Source of the DNA: Rotaria macrura
Lineage: Eukaryota; Rotifera; Eurotatoria; Philodinida; Philodinidae
DNA length: 64,000 bases
Assembly (NCBI GenBank): GCA_900239685.1
Contig: OENT01000188.1
Span: forward strand, 62,001 to 126,000
Reading direction: 5' to 3'
Position numbers and translations under genes: made by a program. The notes under the pieces were generated by a model. The model saw only the letters and a program-made list of their open reading frames with translations. It was not told the DNA's origin and searched no databases. This document shows positions 26,901 to 42,100 of the stretch, piece after piece. Numbering within the stretch: the stretch's first letter is position 1; every line of letters starts with the position of its first letter.

Positions 26901-29092
26901 CGTCGATCCTATTCGATACAAATGAGCTGTACATCTTGAAAGGATTTCATCGCTTCTTTCAATGTCAATACATTCATTGTAATCTGGAAAATCAGATTAT
27001 CTTCAGACGAGATTTCAATTTTAGAGAAGCGAAGAAATTGACTCTCGTATTCGTTCTGCATATCTAACAAAATTATTTTCATTTAACAAAACAAAAGTTC
27101 CTAGTTGAGATTTTTACATGCGCAGTTATACTTGTATTTATTGCTATACCGTTGACTAAACGTGAAAAAAATCATTGCATTCCATTGCACACATTGTGTT
27201 GTCGTTCAACTCACAAGATCTTCTATGACACAGTCGGCAAGCAAGAAACGGTGTAGTTTTCATGATGAAATCATTGGTCAGAATTTGATGAAGACGATTC
27301 CCCCATGTATCAATGCATTTTATATTCAACATATAAACATATTATCTAACCATAGGAAATTTCTTGATGAAATTCATTAGAACAAGTCGAACTGATGCAA
27401 TATTAACAGTTCATATAGGAAACATTTTCATAGCAGATCAAATAATACATCACGGAGATCTTTTATGATTGTCACAAGATTATCTAGAATCTTATTCAGT
27501 GTGATTTTCGATATCTCTGCGAGGTCATATGAAAATTCGAATGAAAATATGTGATCAAAATTTATAATTAGCAATTTCGAACTGAAGTCAGCCTATGAAA
27601 TACTAAGATTATTGAAAGATTTTTACATGTTTCAATAACAAGTATTGTATGATATATCATCTTCTCAGACTTCTTACATCAAAGGTCAACACATAACACT
27701 ATATGAGATTCAACAATATTATGATCATACAAGGTCATTAGCGTAGATTTCAATAAGGTTTCTTAACGTCAATTCGATTGACTTGAAACGTCATGAATGC
27801 ACAGAAATAGTCACTTGTATCAATATAAATATTGATACATCTCTTTAGTTTTACTTAAGTGATTCTATCATTATTACTCTCAACACTATAATCGTTTACT
27901 CTTATCTTTTTGTACTTAAATGACTAAAGCTGTATGTGCATATGTCCTCAGTAAGACTCATTCAAGTACTTTTTTTTATCACTTTCATTTGCATAGAGTT
28001 TTTTTTGTGGAAACTTCTCTTAATCTATTACTGACTAAGTAGTAATGATATTTGATTATCGTTTTGTATTCGAGATCTACATTGACCTATCGTTTTTTCA
28101 TTTAAAACTATATGTTGTACCGAGGCATTAGTATTCTGTTGCATATGTCTCTTACGTTTAACCAATCCAATCACGATCGATAAAACCTTTTTCGTCGATT
28201 TTCTTATACGAAGATAAATAGACGCCTCGAGGTGAAATAAAATCAATCTATTCGAAACTAAGAACATTCCGAGATACAGATTGAGATCGATTAAATCCAT
28301 AATCTTGGATTGATTCTCAAATAGAGAAAGTGAAGTAACCCGTACCTAGAGGTACCTGGTAACGAAACGTATTGACACTTTCTAGCTCTATTCTAAAATA
28401 TGATTTCTATACAATTGTTTTTGTTGCATATTAAACTAGACTGTACAGTTGTTATTGTCGATAGAATTGATTAAATCTTGTACAATCATATTGATGTTGA
28501 CATAACTATAATTGTATGTTTTTTTATTCATTGTGTTTCTTGCCAGATTTAGGCATCATTTGAATTCTTGAAAAATAAAGCTATAGGATACGCTCTTAAT
28601 TGATCTGTCTATCTAGATTTCATAGAAACGCGTCTATACATATGATCTTATCAGTTTTTGTCAGATCTGTCATTTATTCTCTTTATGACCCTGGAAATAA
28701 ATATATATGATAAAGAGTACTGTACGATCTTCGTACTAGTATAGAGTATTAGATCATATAGACATTGATTCGATATGTAAATCAGTTTCCCAGAATGTTC
28801 CATAGATCATTTTGTTCTATATTTAATGTCTGTCTGGTTTTGCTTCGAGAGCGATATATTTTTCTTTATTCAATCAATCGTACAAGGATATTAATTCCTA
28901 GTAAACACTACAATACCTAAAGGACAATGTTAATCGATTTTCAATATGGAAAAAGATTTTACTCTAGCAATTTTTGAACTATGTTTTTGTCTCATAATAC
29001 GTAGGAATTCATCATTCTGTTACAATTCACTGTTGTCTTTTCTAATCATATTCTTAATGTGTTTTAATGTTAAAAATAAATACTGAAATCAT
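23956..29092. other. 5.1 kb intergenic region, no gene recognised
   Basis: AT-rich sequence between B9D2 and the GH31 gene. Minus-strand ORFs at 26564-26857 (97 codons) and 28028-28300 (90 codons) have no motif, no good splice context and a length reachable by chance at this base composition. No tRNA B-box that folds, no terminal repeat and no microsatellite of note was seen. Confidence 0.45.
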
Positions 29093-29098
29093 TTTATT
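29093..29098 (-). terminator. Poly(A) signal of the GH31 gene
   Basis: AATAAA on the minus strand, 38 nt after the stop codon. Confidence 0.5.
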
Positions 29099-29135
29099 AT
29101 ACGATTTATATAAACAACAAACAAAAGACATTATT

Positions 29136-32100
29136 TTAGCATCGTTCAAAAATGGGAATATCTTCAATAGTTACCGAATATTTATATGATTGATTTCCTT
29201 CATAAATTTGTTCGGTATGAATACATTTCCATTTGCCTTGTGGAAAGTAAATATTTAATTCGTTCGCATTCTCGTCTAGAACAGGTGCAATAAGTAAACC
29301 ATCTCCTAACATGTATTCATTGTCACATAGGTGTGCATTCGTATCATATGGATCAGAAAACCACAATGGTCGAATCATGGGTGTTCCATATTGTACACAT
29401 TCTGCAGCTGTTGATAATAGAACTGAACGAAAACGTTCACGTATATCAAGACATTTATGGGCTATACGAACAACTTGTTCATCATTGTAAAGCCAAGGAG
29501 GAAAAGAAAATTGTATGGCAGGTAAAAGGATGTTCAATTGAAGCCAACGTATATAGAGTTCACGTTGAGGTAAACGAGTTCGAGTTATGGTTAGGCCATA
29601 ACCATTACCGCCGACCTATGCTTAAGAAAAGCATTTCGTACAACTCATTTATAATACGCCTTGAACATGTGACAAGTATTGATTAGCATTAGATAACAAG
29701 AATACTGTCATAGATTGATTCTATTAAGGGCTATTTTAAAAATACGATGATAAGATTTTTCTATGATTCGATCATAAATGATCGCCTGACATTTCTGCAC
29801 TACATACTTATCTCTTTATAGATCGAAAGATAACTTCTACTACATAAAAGCTTTACTCTGGAGAAAGCAACAATCTAGAATGCTTTGTTTGCCTAATGGA
29901 AATGAAACTGACTATGATACTTCATTAACTAATACAAGGTATGAAGATATTAGCATCTTATTAGTTTATAACAAAATGCTTTTATTATAAAGAACTATCT
30001 ATTCATTAATGTCATGATATCTTTTCAAAGCAATGTCTTCTTTTAAGGAACTTACCATATCAGGTAAAATAAATGGATAACCAAGTAGACCTAAGTTAAA
30101 AATACTCGGTAAGAGTGATCGTAAACCATTATCATATGACCAATTTGAATCCTTATCGATAATTCGAACAAATATTGGTAATGTTTGTGTACGATAACCA
30201 ACTCTGACTTCTTGTAAACGATTATTTCTATCGATACCATATGCAAGTTGTGCATATAAATATGAATGAAGTGCTGGATTGATTACTGATGTTGTTTTGT
30301 TCGGAGACAATTGTTGACAAGATGGATTAGAAAATGTACCAAATATTGGTAACCAATTAACTTCACCGGCATCAAATTTAAAACTATCTATGTCATAGAA
30401 ATTTTGAAGATGTTTTAAATTTGAACAATATTCTTCTCGTGCTGAATCATTCGAAAAATCTAAAACACCTGCAAGACCATTCCACCAGAGTGAAATACCA
30501 GGTAAGGATAAGAAATAATGTTCATGAATATATTTCATTGAATTAATGAACGATTGGAATTTAGGATTGGATAGAAAATCATCAAAAACTATTTGTAAAA
30601 AATGACTACGTTCAATAATTGAATTCAATAAAGACGATAGAATATTCATATTCATTAATAAACCGCGACGCCAATAATCAATAAATCGAAATGATTTACA
30701 AGATACGAATGGATGAATCCAAAGTGTTACACGAAAATTTAACTTCTTTAATTTCGTTATCATTTGTTTAGGATCTGAAAATTTCTTTCGATCAAAATTT
30801 AATGTTCCCTGAAAAAAAGATGATTTATGTTCGAAATCGATGAATCATGTGTTTTTTTTTTTTGTAATTCTATCTATCGAATATTTAAACTTACATAATG
30901 TGGTGTCCAATTATCATCAATACATATTTGAGAACGTGGAAAATTTCGCTGAACAATTTCTTCAGCATAGTTAAGAATTTTTTCTGTATTAATGTTTTGT
31001 TTGAATTGTGCCCATGTTGACCATATTGGTTCTGTAATCATGCGTCGGTCAGGTATATCTATTGGTTTACCTAAATAACGATGAATCATTGTTAGATGAA
31101 GATCACGCATATTAACATGTTGTAAAAGTTTATAGCGAAATTCATGTGACATAAATGACTGTTGTCGATACGGTGTTCGATATTCAGATATAAATTCGAT
31201 ACATTTTTTATTCATCGACACAAATAAAGGAACCAATGGATCAATGTACAATGCTAAGCCGAGTGATGATAACCAGTAACGTTCACAAACATTACCAAAC
31301 ATATTTCTATTGAAAACAAAAACTTTCAATAGTAATGTCCTACTATAATAATATCAAACGTGAATGATGAAATACTATCTACTAGTTTTTGCTATACAAT
31401 AAAGTCTAGTTCTTTTATTTGATCTATTAGTTTAGGGTTACAATTTTCAACATAGTTCTTTCTTAATCCTAAAGTAATTTAACAAAGAAGTCGCTGATGA
31501 ATTCTAACGCGACTTTATTGACATACAATTTTCGATTGATCTTATATCAACATCTGTAGACATACATATTTTGACTCGTCTATTCTCAAGATTCCGTTGA
31601 GGTCACTGTGTTCAAGAATACAATGATAAGCATGTTTTACTTGTATGCATCATGAGGAATCATAGCTTGACATTTCGTTACAAATTGATTTATAGGCCAA
31701 TAGACTGTTCTTTGAGTAGCTCCACCATACCAATATCCGGTATTTATCAAGTTCATTTTGACATTGAAACATGTTCGATAATTTGCACTCGACCAAATAA
31801 ATGTATATTCATGTACAAAATATGATCGTTTTGTTGGATAACTTAAAAAAATACAAAAATTTGAATTAAATTTTTAAATAAAAAATTTCATTTTCACACC
31901 TCGTTTGCTCAAGATACTCATGTTTAATTGTCAGAATATTATTCGATTCAGCAAATTTGATATCAACTTGTTCATCTTGTATTTCAAATGAACTTATGCT
32001 ATATTTTTCTCCATTGAATTGTGCTAATTCGATAAGTTGTTTTTCTAATGGTGATAGTTGTACACTAAGTACAATGATATCATGGTCACATAATTGAAAT

Positions 32101-32300
32101 GACAATGTATGAAAAACAAACGAACGATTCAATAGTTTGCTAGGTATTTTTTCTTTTTTCTGTGAACGATGATGCCGAACATTAGTCCAATAATACCAAA
32201 TCGCAAAAACACAGATTAGACCAGTGAAAATAAGAATAAAAACAGTTGAATAAGCAAAAAGACGAATAACAAACCATAGCCAATCTCGTATGTCCATCAT
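29136..32300 (-). CDS. MYORG-like GH31 glycosidase, type II membrane protein
   Basis: Exons (minus): 32300-31900, 31841-31641, 31306-30895, 30808-30056, 29615-29136; 748 residues, all phases consistent. A single hydrophobic segment near residues 8-40 after a short N-terminus predicts a type II signal anchor with the catalytic domain in the secretory lumen. GH31 features: WYGGA block near 180, IDDNW near the end of exon 3, nucleophile D484 in SFKFDAGE, acid/base D556 in RIIDKDSNW, and the LPDMVGGNGYG block spanning the last intron. This combination is that of MYORG (KIAA1161), which in mammals is an alpha-galactosidase of the ER/Golgi rather than an alpha-glucosidase. Substrate here is inferred from that similarity. 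Length is close to human MYORG (714). The last intron (29616-30055) is 440 bp. A poly(A) signal sits at 29093-29098. Confidence 0.93.
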
Positions 32301-33138
32301 AGTTGGTTTCTATTCGTTATGTTAAAGCAAGTTTTCTCTGTTTTTATTTCTTATCTCTAACGTTACACACGTATATATTTATATATAAGTATAGAATCTG
32401 TAATATACGATTTTTTCAAAGGTCAAAGTCTTTGGTTTATCTCTCATTAGTTTTAAAAAAAAATTACGTTTGGTTCATTATTTTTGCCGCAGACTTTTTC
32501 TGATGTGTATATGCTGAAAAAAAAGAAAAAAAAGAAGCCAAAAAAGAGAACGAGACAGAGACAAAGAGAAAAAAATGAAGGACAAAAATGTGTGTATGAC
32601 GCGGTTGTTGATATGAGAGTGAAGCTGTTTTGTTTTTTTCTCGATGGTCAATTGAACAACAGACACACAAACACACACACACACACACTCACGCGCACAC
32701 ATTTATATATTTATATATAGAACAGCAACACGACTGAGAGTAATACACACAGACACACGAAGGAAGTTTAGGTCCCAGGAGGTAGGGAAAAGAAAAGAAT
32801 AGTGTACAAAAGCATGTTGAAAAACGAAAAAGATGCAGCGGTGAAGATACACACTAAAGCCGATTGAATGATTTTACGTTTGTTTAATCACACAAACAAG
32901 TTGTTCATGCTTTCTGATGGTACATGTGCGTATTCATATATTTAAATCGGTACAGCAACAATAATTTTTCTTCTCATTCATGATAGTGTTGTTGCGGTTG
33001 TTGTAGTTGTCTCGTCAGTATTTAAGAAGAATTAAGGAATTGAAAGAAGCCACTGATACAAAGACGCACGCACACATGTATATACGACAATAATGAGGAG
33101 AAAAAAAAAGAGAAAAAATAGTCTGACGATGAAGTTGT
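32301..33138. other. GSK3 3' region and GH31 promoter, with CA repeat
   Basis: This gap lies downstream of GSK3 and upstream of the GH31 gene. It holds a CA-rich microsatellite at about 32661-32700 (plus strand), with purine-rich low-complexity sequence on either side. ORFs crossing it are artefacts of the repeat. GSK3 3' UTR probably occupies the right half. Confidence 0.55.
32661..32700. repeat. CA/TG microsatellite
   Basis: A run of ACAC units with a few interruptions (ACAAAC, ACTCACGCGC), about 40 bp long, followed by an AT-rich TATATTTATATATAG stretch. Confidence 0.85.
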
Positions 33139-35146
<2,008 letters not shown>

Positions 35147-36784
35147 TTCAATAAAATTCGGGCGTGTTTCTTTTAATTGTTGTTTTTGTTATGTTGTTTG
35201 AAATATATAGGCGGGTGAGAAGTTTGAAAATTTGTACAGGAGGAGAAAGTTCTGGCTTAGAGGAAAATCAGTTTTTCTCTCATAATTCTACTGGGATGCA
35301 TATGAATGAACAAAAGATATGGGGAGGTATGATATCTGAAAAAAGAAAACATTGACGGTTCTTGACAACATATTGACTTTTTTTTTTATGCATGCAATTT
35401 TTCTATACGATATCGAGCTAATTGTTGTTGTTATGATGATTTCGAGTATTTAGTATTCGTCTTTTAAAGAATTCAGTGCAGAAAAAAAACAATAAGTATA
35501 CAGTATGTTCTGTTTATTCGCCATTTTTTAGGCATCATTTTCCATTGAGAATCGTGTGGGTGTCGTTGCTTTGCTTGTTTCGTCTTGTCGATGGGTAATG
35601 ATGAGAAAACAGCCATGCCGGTGGTAATAAGGCAGCCGAGGTCAACAAAAAAGAAATTTTCATTAATGATAATGAGTATTTCGAGGAAAATTTTTCTTTA
35701 AACATATATAAATCTAACTTTCAGTTACTTTTCGATGACACTACATTAAATTCATAGATGGCATTAATATTGTTCGATAAGATATGAGTGACATCTGTAC
35801 GAATTCTATAAATATTAATGTCATCTTTTTTTTCTTTTTTAAAAGTAGAAAAGACAAGACAGTTGTCATTCGAGCACGATGAATTTATAAATTTTCAGCA
35901 TCACAAATTCGTTGATAACTTGAGTTCTAACAATGATTCAAACATTGTTGCTGCAATTGATGACGGAGAAGAAGAATGCATTTATTTATTAACGTGTGGT
36001 GGTATAGTTCAAATGTAGTTCTCCGAAATTCTTTCGTAGAACAAGTGACTAGCACTGAGCATGGCTGCTGCTTTGTTCCAAACACCCGAATAAAATGATA
36101 AAAAATTTACGAAACATTTTACATCCATCAATAATCTTCATCGCCGAAATTCTTGATTCATTGATATTGAAATGATAATGAAAACATATGCATGAATGAA
36201 ACTTATATTATCACATGTTAGTTACTATTGCCTTGACGTCGATAATGAGCTTGTTTTTCGGTAAAATGAATTGTGATAGATGTGTTGTGATAGAACTTGG
36301 AACATAATCGTATAGATTCACAGAAAATATAATTCTTTATAGTGAATCGTTCACTAGGAAATTACAAATGACTCTACTTTCTATTCTTCTCTCACACACT
36401 TACATTCTATTGTCACGAATCTAAACAAGACTTAACAATATTCTTTTCTAGTTCGAATTTCATATTCACTAATAAATAGTTTTTTTTCTTGTTGTCTCAT
36501 TCATTTTTGTTTTCACTTTTGTATGCACTATTCAAAGACAACATACGAACATAACCAAAACATAGAGAACTAAATTGATTGTGTCAAGTGTGCTTTCGCC
36601 TTGTTGTCTACTTGAAAAAGTCTGTTAGTTCTTTCAGTATGCCATTAGACTATAATGAAATTTTACGTTTATACTTAAGAATCGATTTATTTATCGTTTA
36701 TTGTATTAATCCGATTTGTTAAATATACATATAGCTTATTTAAAACGAAGCTAACCAATGAAAAATCGAATGTTTGCGTGCATC
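35147..36784. other. Intergenic region between FAM221A-like gene and GSK3
   Basis: About 1.6 kb upstream of GSK3 and downstream of the FAM221A-like gene. It should contain the GSK3 promoter. Plus-strand ORFs at 35164-35355 and 35818-36018 have no recognisable content. Nothing else seen. Confidence 0.5.
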
Positions 36785-39192
36785 TTATTTTTTACTGTCA
36801 GTTATACGATGCGTTGTTGATTTATCGTTTCTCATGCCAGTTGTTAATTTCGCATTGGCATCATACGGATTCGGTGCTGCACGAATACCACGTGAAAGAC
36901 GTTGCTTTATAAAAAGAAAAGAAAAATAATAAATATAATGATAAAAAATCTTGGATTAAAATTAATGTCTTCTATGTATTTACTCGTTCTTGATAACGAC
37001 GTTCATAAAAATCCATTTCTGATTCATCCACACGCCTTAGTTGTGATTGTGCTTCTGCACCTTTGAGAAGAGCACCGATGTTTGATAAGTGTGTTTGTAT
37101 CAAAAAATTAACGACTTTTCACTTACTATTAGGTTCCTGAGATGCATGTACGCGCAAAATTGGATGATCCATAGCAGTTATTGGTTGATTAAGAAAATCA
37201 TCATCGGGTCGACCTGTAGCACGTTGAAATTGTTAGTTATAAATTATGAAAAACTTCATTATCAATTTTTTACCTCGTCCACTAGGATCTAATCTTAGGT
37301 AGCCTTCAGCTAAAGAACTAAATCCTGTTAAACCACCCATAGCTTGATATGGGACTGCATAACCAGTTGGATGATCACGTTTTTCACGTTCTTCTTTTGT
37401 TTCAACCAGAGTTACATGCTTATTAGCCGATTCACCACATGTACATGTAAATGGCGCTGAAAATCCAGCACAATTACAATCTGAATTAAGAAGAAAACAT
37501 CGATCGATTGTTTTGTGAAATAGAAAAATATTTTCAATACTTTTTTGACATTGATACGGGGGTTTAGTAGTATGGTTGTCAAGTGAATGTTTACAACGAC
37601 ACTTAGGATCACTTGTACCCGATGTATTGGCAACATATTCAAATGAAATACAACGACAACCTGATTGACGACATGATATTAGTATAGGTCGTTCAATAGG
37701 AAGTTCAACAAAATCTGTTTTATGCTCAGAAAATCTGAATATAAAAATGATTTATCGTATTGATTATAATTTGAAGAAAAACAAAACGTGTAATTTACTT
37801 ATGCCGACAAAGACATTTATGCTGTGGTCCAATCAAAATGCAATCCATTCCTTGAGGATTAACCCATGAAACATACAATCGATTGTGAAGTCGCTAAATA
37901 AAAGTTTAATCACGTCAGTAGCTATGTTGTTTCATGAAACATCAAAGCTCAATATTGATCTATCTGTATAACAGACATTGACATAGTTCATTCAGGTACT
38001 CAAACATATATTTTCTTCTTCGTTATATGCATTGGTTTTTGTTTCCGTATCACAGTTAGCAAGTCATCTCTTTTCGATTAATACACGAATGAACGTAAAT
38101 CAATTTTGTTTATTTTTTCTGACAAGCTTGGACAACAAACAAAAAAACCGAAAGAAATCAATTAGCAAGAATCACACGTTTCAGCAGTAAAAACAGGATA
38201 TTACAAAAAAAAAGAAACGTCATAGTTTAGCTAATGTAGTTAGATCATCGTCCCAGTCAAAGAACTGGTATAGAAATAGAACAAAGTCAGTCATATTTAT
38301 CTAGCATAGATCTGAACAAGAATATCTTCATTACAAGAGCAAACTGAACTGATCAAATCTGTGATGAAAAGCAACAACTGTAGTCTTATACGTATCTATC
38401 TGCAATCAAACTTAACAGTATGTACTTCATTCAATAACTGTCAGTCTTTAATAGGCACGTATATATCAATGTTCTTCTGACAAACATATACTTTCCTTGC
38501 GCTATGCAAAGGTCAACTGATATAGTATTGTAAATTGCATGATCTATTAGCAAATCTCTTCCATTTCTTGATCTATAGTATTAATTATTTATTCATAATG
38601 TTCAATGACATTATCTCGAAATACAAAATATTAATCATGCTCATAGATGGGTAAGAGTGTTTATTTATTTTATAGTGCATCTAAGCGATTGTGCAGATTT
38701 GTTCACATAAGAAATATTACATAGTAGTAGACATAGGAATCAAGCATTGCATGCAAAGAAACTGATATGACAATTAAACATAAATAACATTATTATCATA
38801 GATGAATATATTAACACATACCCTTAAAAATCTATTGTTGAGAAACTATTTAGATTCTTTGAGTGCATCTAAATTTTTCAATTTCTAATTTCTATTTAAA
38901 ATTTTGATGTAGATAAAAACAGAGTGATTACAATTCATGATTTCTTACCATTGGCAAAACTCTTTTCTTATATGCTTCATATTCTTCAGGAGTAAATACT
39001 TTTCCTCCATCATCATCACCAACGATACTAATTCAAAAAAAAAAGAAATCAACAGTATTATAATACATTCATCGTTCGTATCTCTATCTAATACGCTCGA
39101 TATTCAAAATAAGCATCGACATCAGCAGCTGCATTTGAAGGTAAATTAATGTGTTCACCAGGTGCCGTATGTCTAGAACTTTTTCCAGCCAT
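36785..39192 (-). CDS. FAM221A: FAM221A-like cysteine-rich protein
   Basis: Exons (minus): 39192-39095, 39027-38949, 37893-37799, 37734-37541, 37480-37274, 37213-37127, 37060-36984, 36904-36785; 318 residues, all phases consistent. Recognisable family blocks: EYRAIVGDDDGGKVFTPEEY near the N-terminus, YVSWVNPQGMDC, then a series of Cys/His pairs (CLCRH, CRQSGCRC, CRCKH, CNCAG, CTCG) followed by PYQAMGGLTGFSSLAEGY. This is the FAM221 family, present across animals and with no established biochemical function; the spaced Cys/His pairs suggest metal binding, which is inference. The length is close to vertebrate FAM221A (about 300). Intron 2 (37894-38948) is 1055 bp and featureless. The ELP-type genes further right are on the same strand but far away. 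Confidence 0.92.
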
Positions 39193-42100
39193 TGTACTAA
39201 TCAATCAGTAACTGTTAAGTTAAACGAACGTAATACATTCTATTCTACAATAGTAGCTAAACAACCGACACCGAGATATTTCTTGACAAAAGATGTCGTT
39301 GGTCACAATACACGTCACTGTTGATTGATTTTACTAAAATATTTAGAGTAATTTATCTTCTGTATATATGTTGAATGAGTTATCGATTTACGACTTTTAA
39401 CTAGCCTACATGGCACATGTCATTAGAAAATAATTTGATATTTCTCAATAAACATCGAGTTATGAACTCGTGACATGAAATCCGGTCGATTTTGCTGAAT
39501 TAAGCCTATACAATTCTAAAACGCATACTATATACATACTTCATATAGAAATATCGAATCAATCATGCAATGTAATCTTTTAAAATACTATTGTGTATTA
39601 GCTTCTTTTTGTTTCTGCCATGAATAATAGCATAAATTGACTATTCGTCAAACTTATTTAAATGATAAGATACTTATAACCTGCATAACACAAGAACAAA
39701 GATTTACTATTTCAATATAACATAGACACAGATTTCTTTGTCATTCTTTTAATGATCGTATAAGTGTTTATTGTAGCAAACAAAATTTACGTGGGATCTT
39801 ATTTTTATCAATTAACATTTTCCATCCGCTCTGTTGATGAATAATTATTCGCTTGAAGAGATTTATTTTTCTACTTCGATTTAGGAAGTATGTAGTCTAA
39901 GCATGGCTTTTCTTCTACTTCAGAAAAACTAATTAATTGAAAGTATAAATAGTCTAGTAAACATTTAAAATAACATATCATGCTATATTTATCAAGTTCT
40001 CGCGTGAACTAGCACTCTTGCCTAGTTAAGTCCAAATATGATCAGTATAGTACTTGCTTGCCATATACCATGCATTGCATTTGATCTTATCAAATTGAAA
40101 GCGATCTTTTTCATACATCTACTGACATTTAATATAGATAGCATATTAAATCAATGGTGAAATTGATTTTTACGGCCATGAAAGATCATGTAATGGCTTT
40201 TACGCAGCGATTTTCTTTTTAAGAAACAAGGGCATGATGTTTTCTACTTGTATATACGTTGTATCGTTGACGACCAAATGATACTCATCGTACATGACCG
40301 TTAAATATATCGTGTGTCTAGCGTGTCAATAATTTTTAATATATCAATTAATACGGAGCATACTTCTATTGTCATTCAATTAATACTTGCAGTATTGCAT
40401 CGAAAAATATTAGAATCTACTTTACAGAATTCTGATAAAGCATATCGTGTCATTCCACATCGACAATCATTAGAGTATCGAATGTGTTCAGCATATTTTC
40501 TCTCACATTCTTCATAATCTATCATGAAAGGTTCGTTGTTTAAGCATATGATAAAATATTGACGAACGTTTTCTTTTTCAAAATATCTACTTCTATTGAC
40601 TCTACCATGCATAGGTTTATACATTTGAACAAATCGAAGAAAAAAAGAGAATTTATTTGATAGATGATTGTACTAGTCATTAGATTGATTGCCAAATGAA
40701 AATATAATATATCATGTAATATAAAGCGAATATCAGACGTCTGAGTCCAAACAAAGTCATACAAAGGACCATCGACATTAACCTTCTACAATTATGGATC
40801 CTCAGTTATTTTTCCTAATAGAAAACACCATTGCATTCAAACATTCAATGATGAATTTTTCTGAGGTAAAGAACAACATGGCATCATATTTCAGGTTATA
40901 ACTGTATGTAAAATGATAACATTGACAAAACTCTTCATTGAATTCATATTTTTGAAGTCTCGACTTGCACACTTCCTCTTCAGTTGCATATAGTGGAAAT
41001 AGTATTTGCTTAATCGATGGACTATAAGCACTCGTAAACATGTTTGAATTTCATTATTTTTGCCATTTTATTTTGATGTATTTATTTCTGCCTGATAATA
41101 ATAGTAGTAAAGAGATAAAGATCAAAGTCTATGAAACTCTACTCCATTCGAAACAAAGCTTTAAACTTTATCACTCAAATACTATTCAAACTGAGTGACA
41201 TATATCAATGTTATTAAAAATCATTTATGATGATCATATTCAACAGATGTTTTTATGCATCATCCATTTTGTCGATCTTCTTACTTACTGTTTTCAAAAG
41301 ATATCAACATTTGATAAGAATATTTTTTGCGTAGATCCTAATAAAAACAAATCAGTCAAAGATTATTTACTTGTCACTTGCTTCTATTCGAACAAATTAT
41401 TTGCATATAAATCGTTGTAATTGAAAATATGATCGTTCTTTAGTTATAGTGAAAACAACCGAACCATTTATTAAAACACAAACTAGATCTTCAAAGTCTT
41501 TCAATTTACAAACTAGTTTTTTGATGTAATTCTTTAGTTGTGTGCTCGAGAAGTTCGTCAAATAAAATAAGTAGAAGAAAATGGAAGCCAAGAAAAATCA
41601 ACTGCATATTTTTGTGCCACACTGAGATACTGAATGTTCGTTGTACGTTGATGAAAAGACATGTCATTGAAATATCATCCCTCTGTCCGAAATAGATAAA
41701 ACCAATGTTCTTATAAAAACAAAAAGTAGTTGATCGGATGATAAACGTTTGATGATAGAGTTATTTCTGTGACTTTAATGTATTTCTTACTGTAGGCTAT
41801 GACATGTGTAGATTAAACTTGATCCATTCTAGTTCTTTCAAAATGATGGTAAACAGATGAAATTTCAAGTTGAGTTTCTATTAGATCCGCTAGAAATCCA
41901 TTTACGTCTTGGACTTAGTCAAATTCTTCAACTTTATTCAGTCATACAATCGAGAATGGTTCTATTTTACCGAAATATATTCCATAAATATGTACATGGA
42001 GATCTTTCGCTAGTTGTCATTGATTTGTTGTCTTACTGTTGAAATATGATATTTAAGATTTTCAGCGATGAAATCAGAATCATCTTGATGAGTGCAAACA

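Noticed and set aside
32464..32720. ORFs on both strands over the CA repeat
   Set aside because: All are translations of the microsatellite and its purine-rich flanks.
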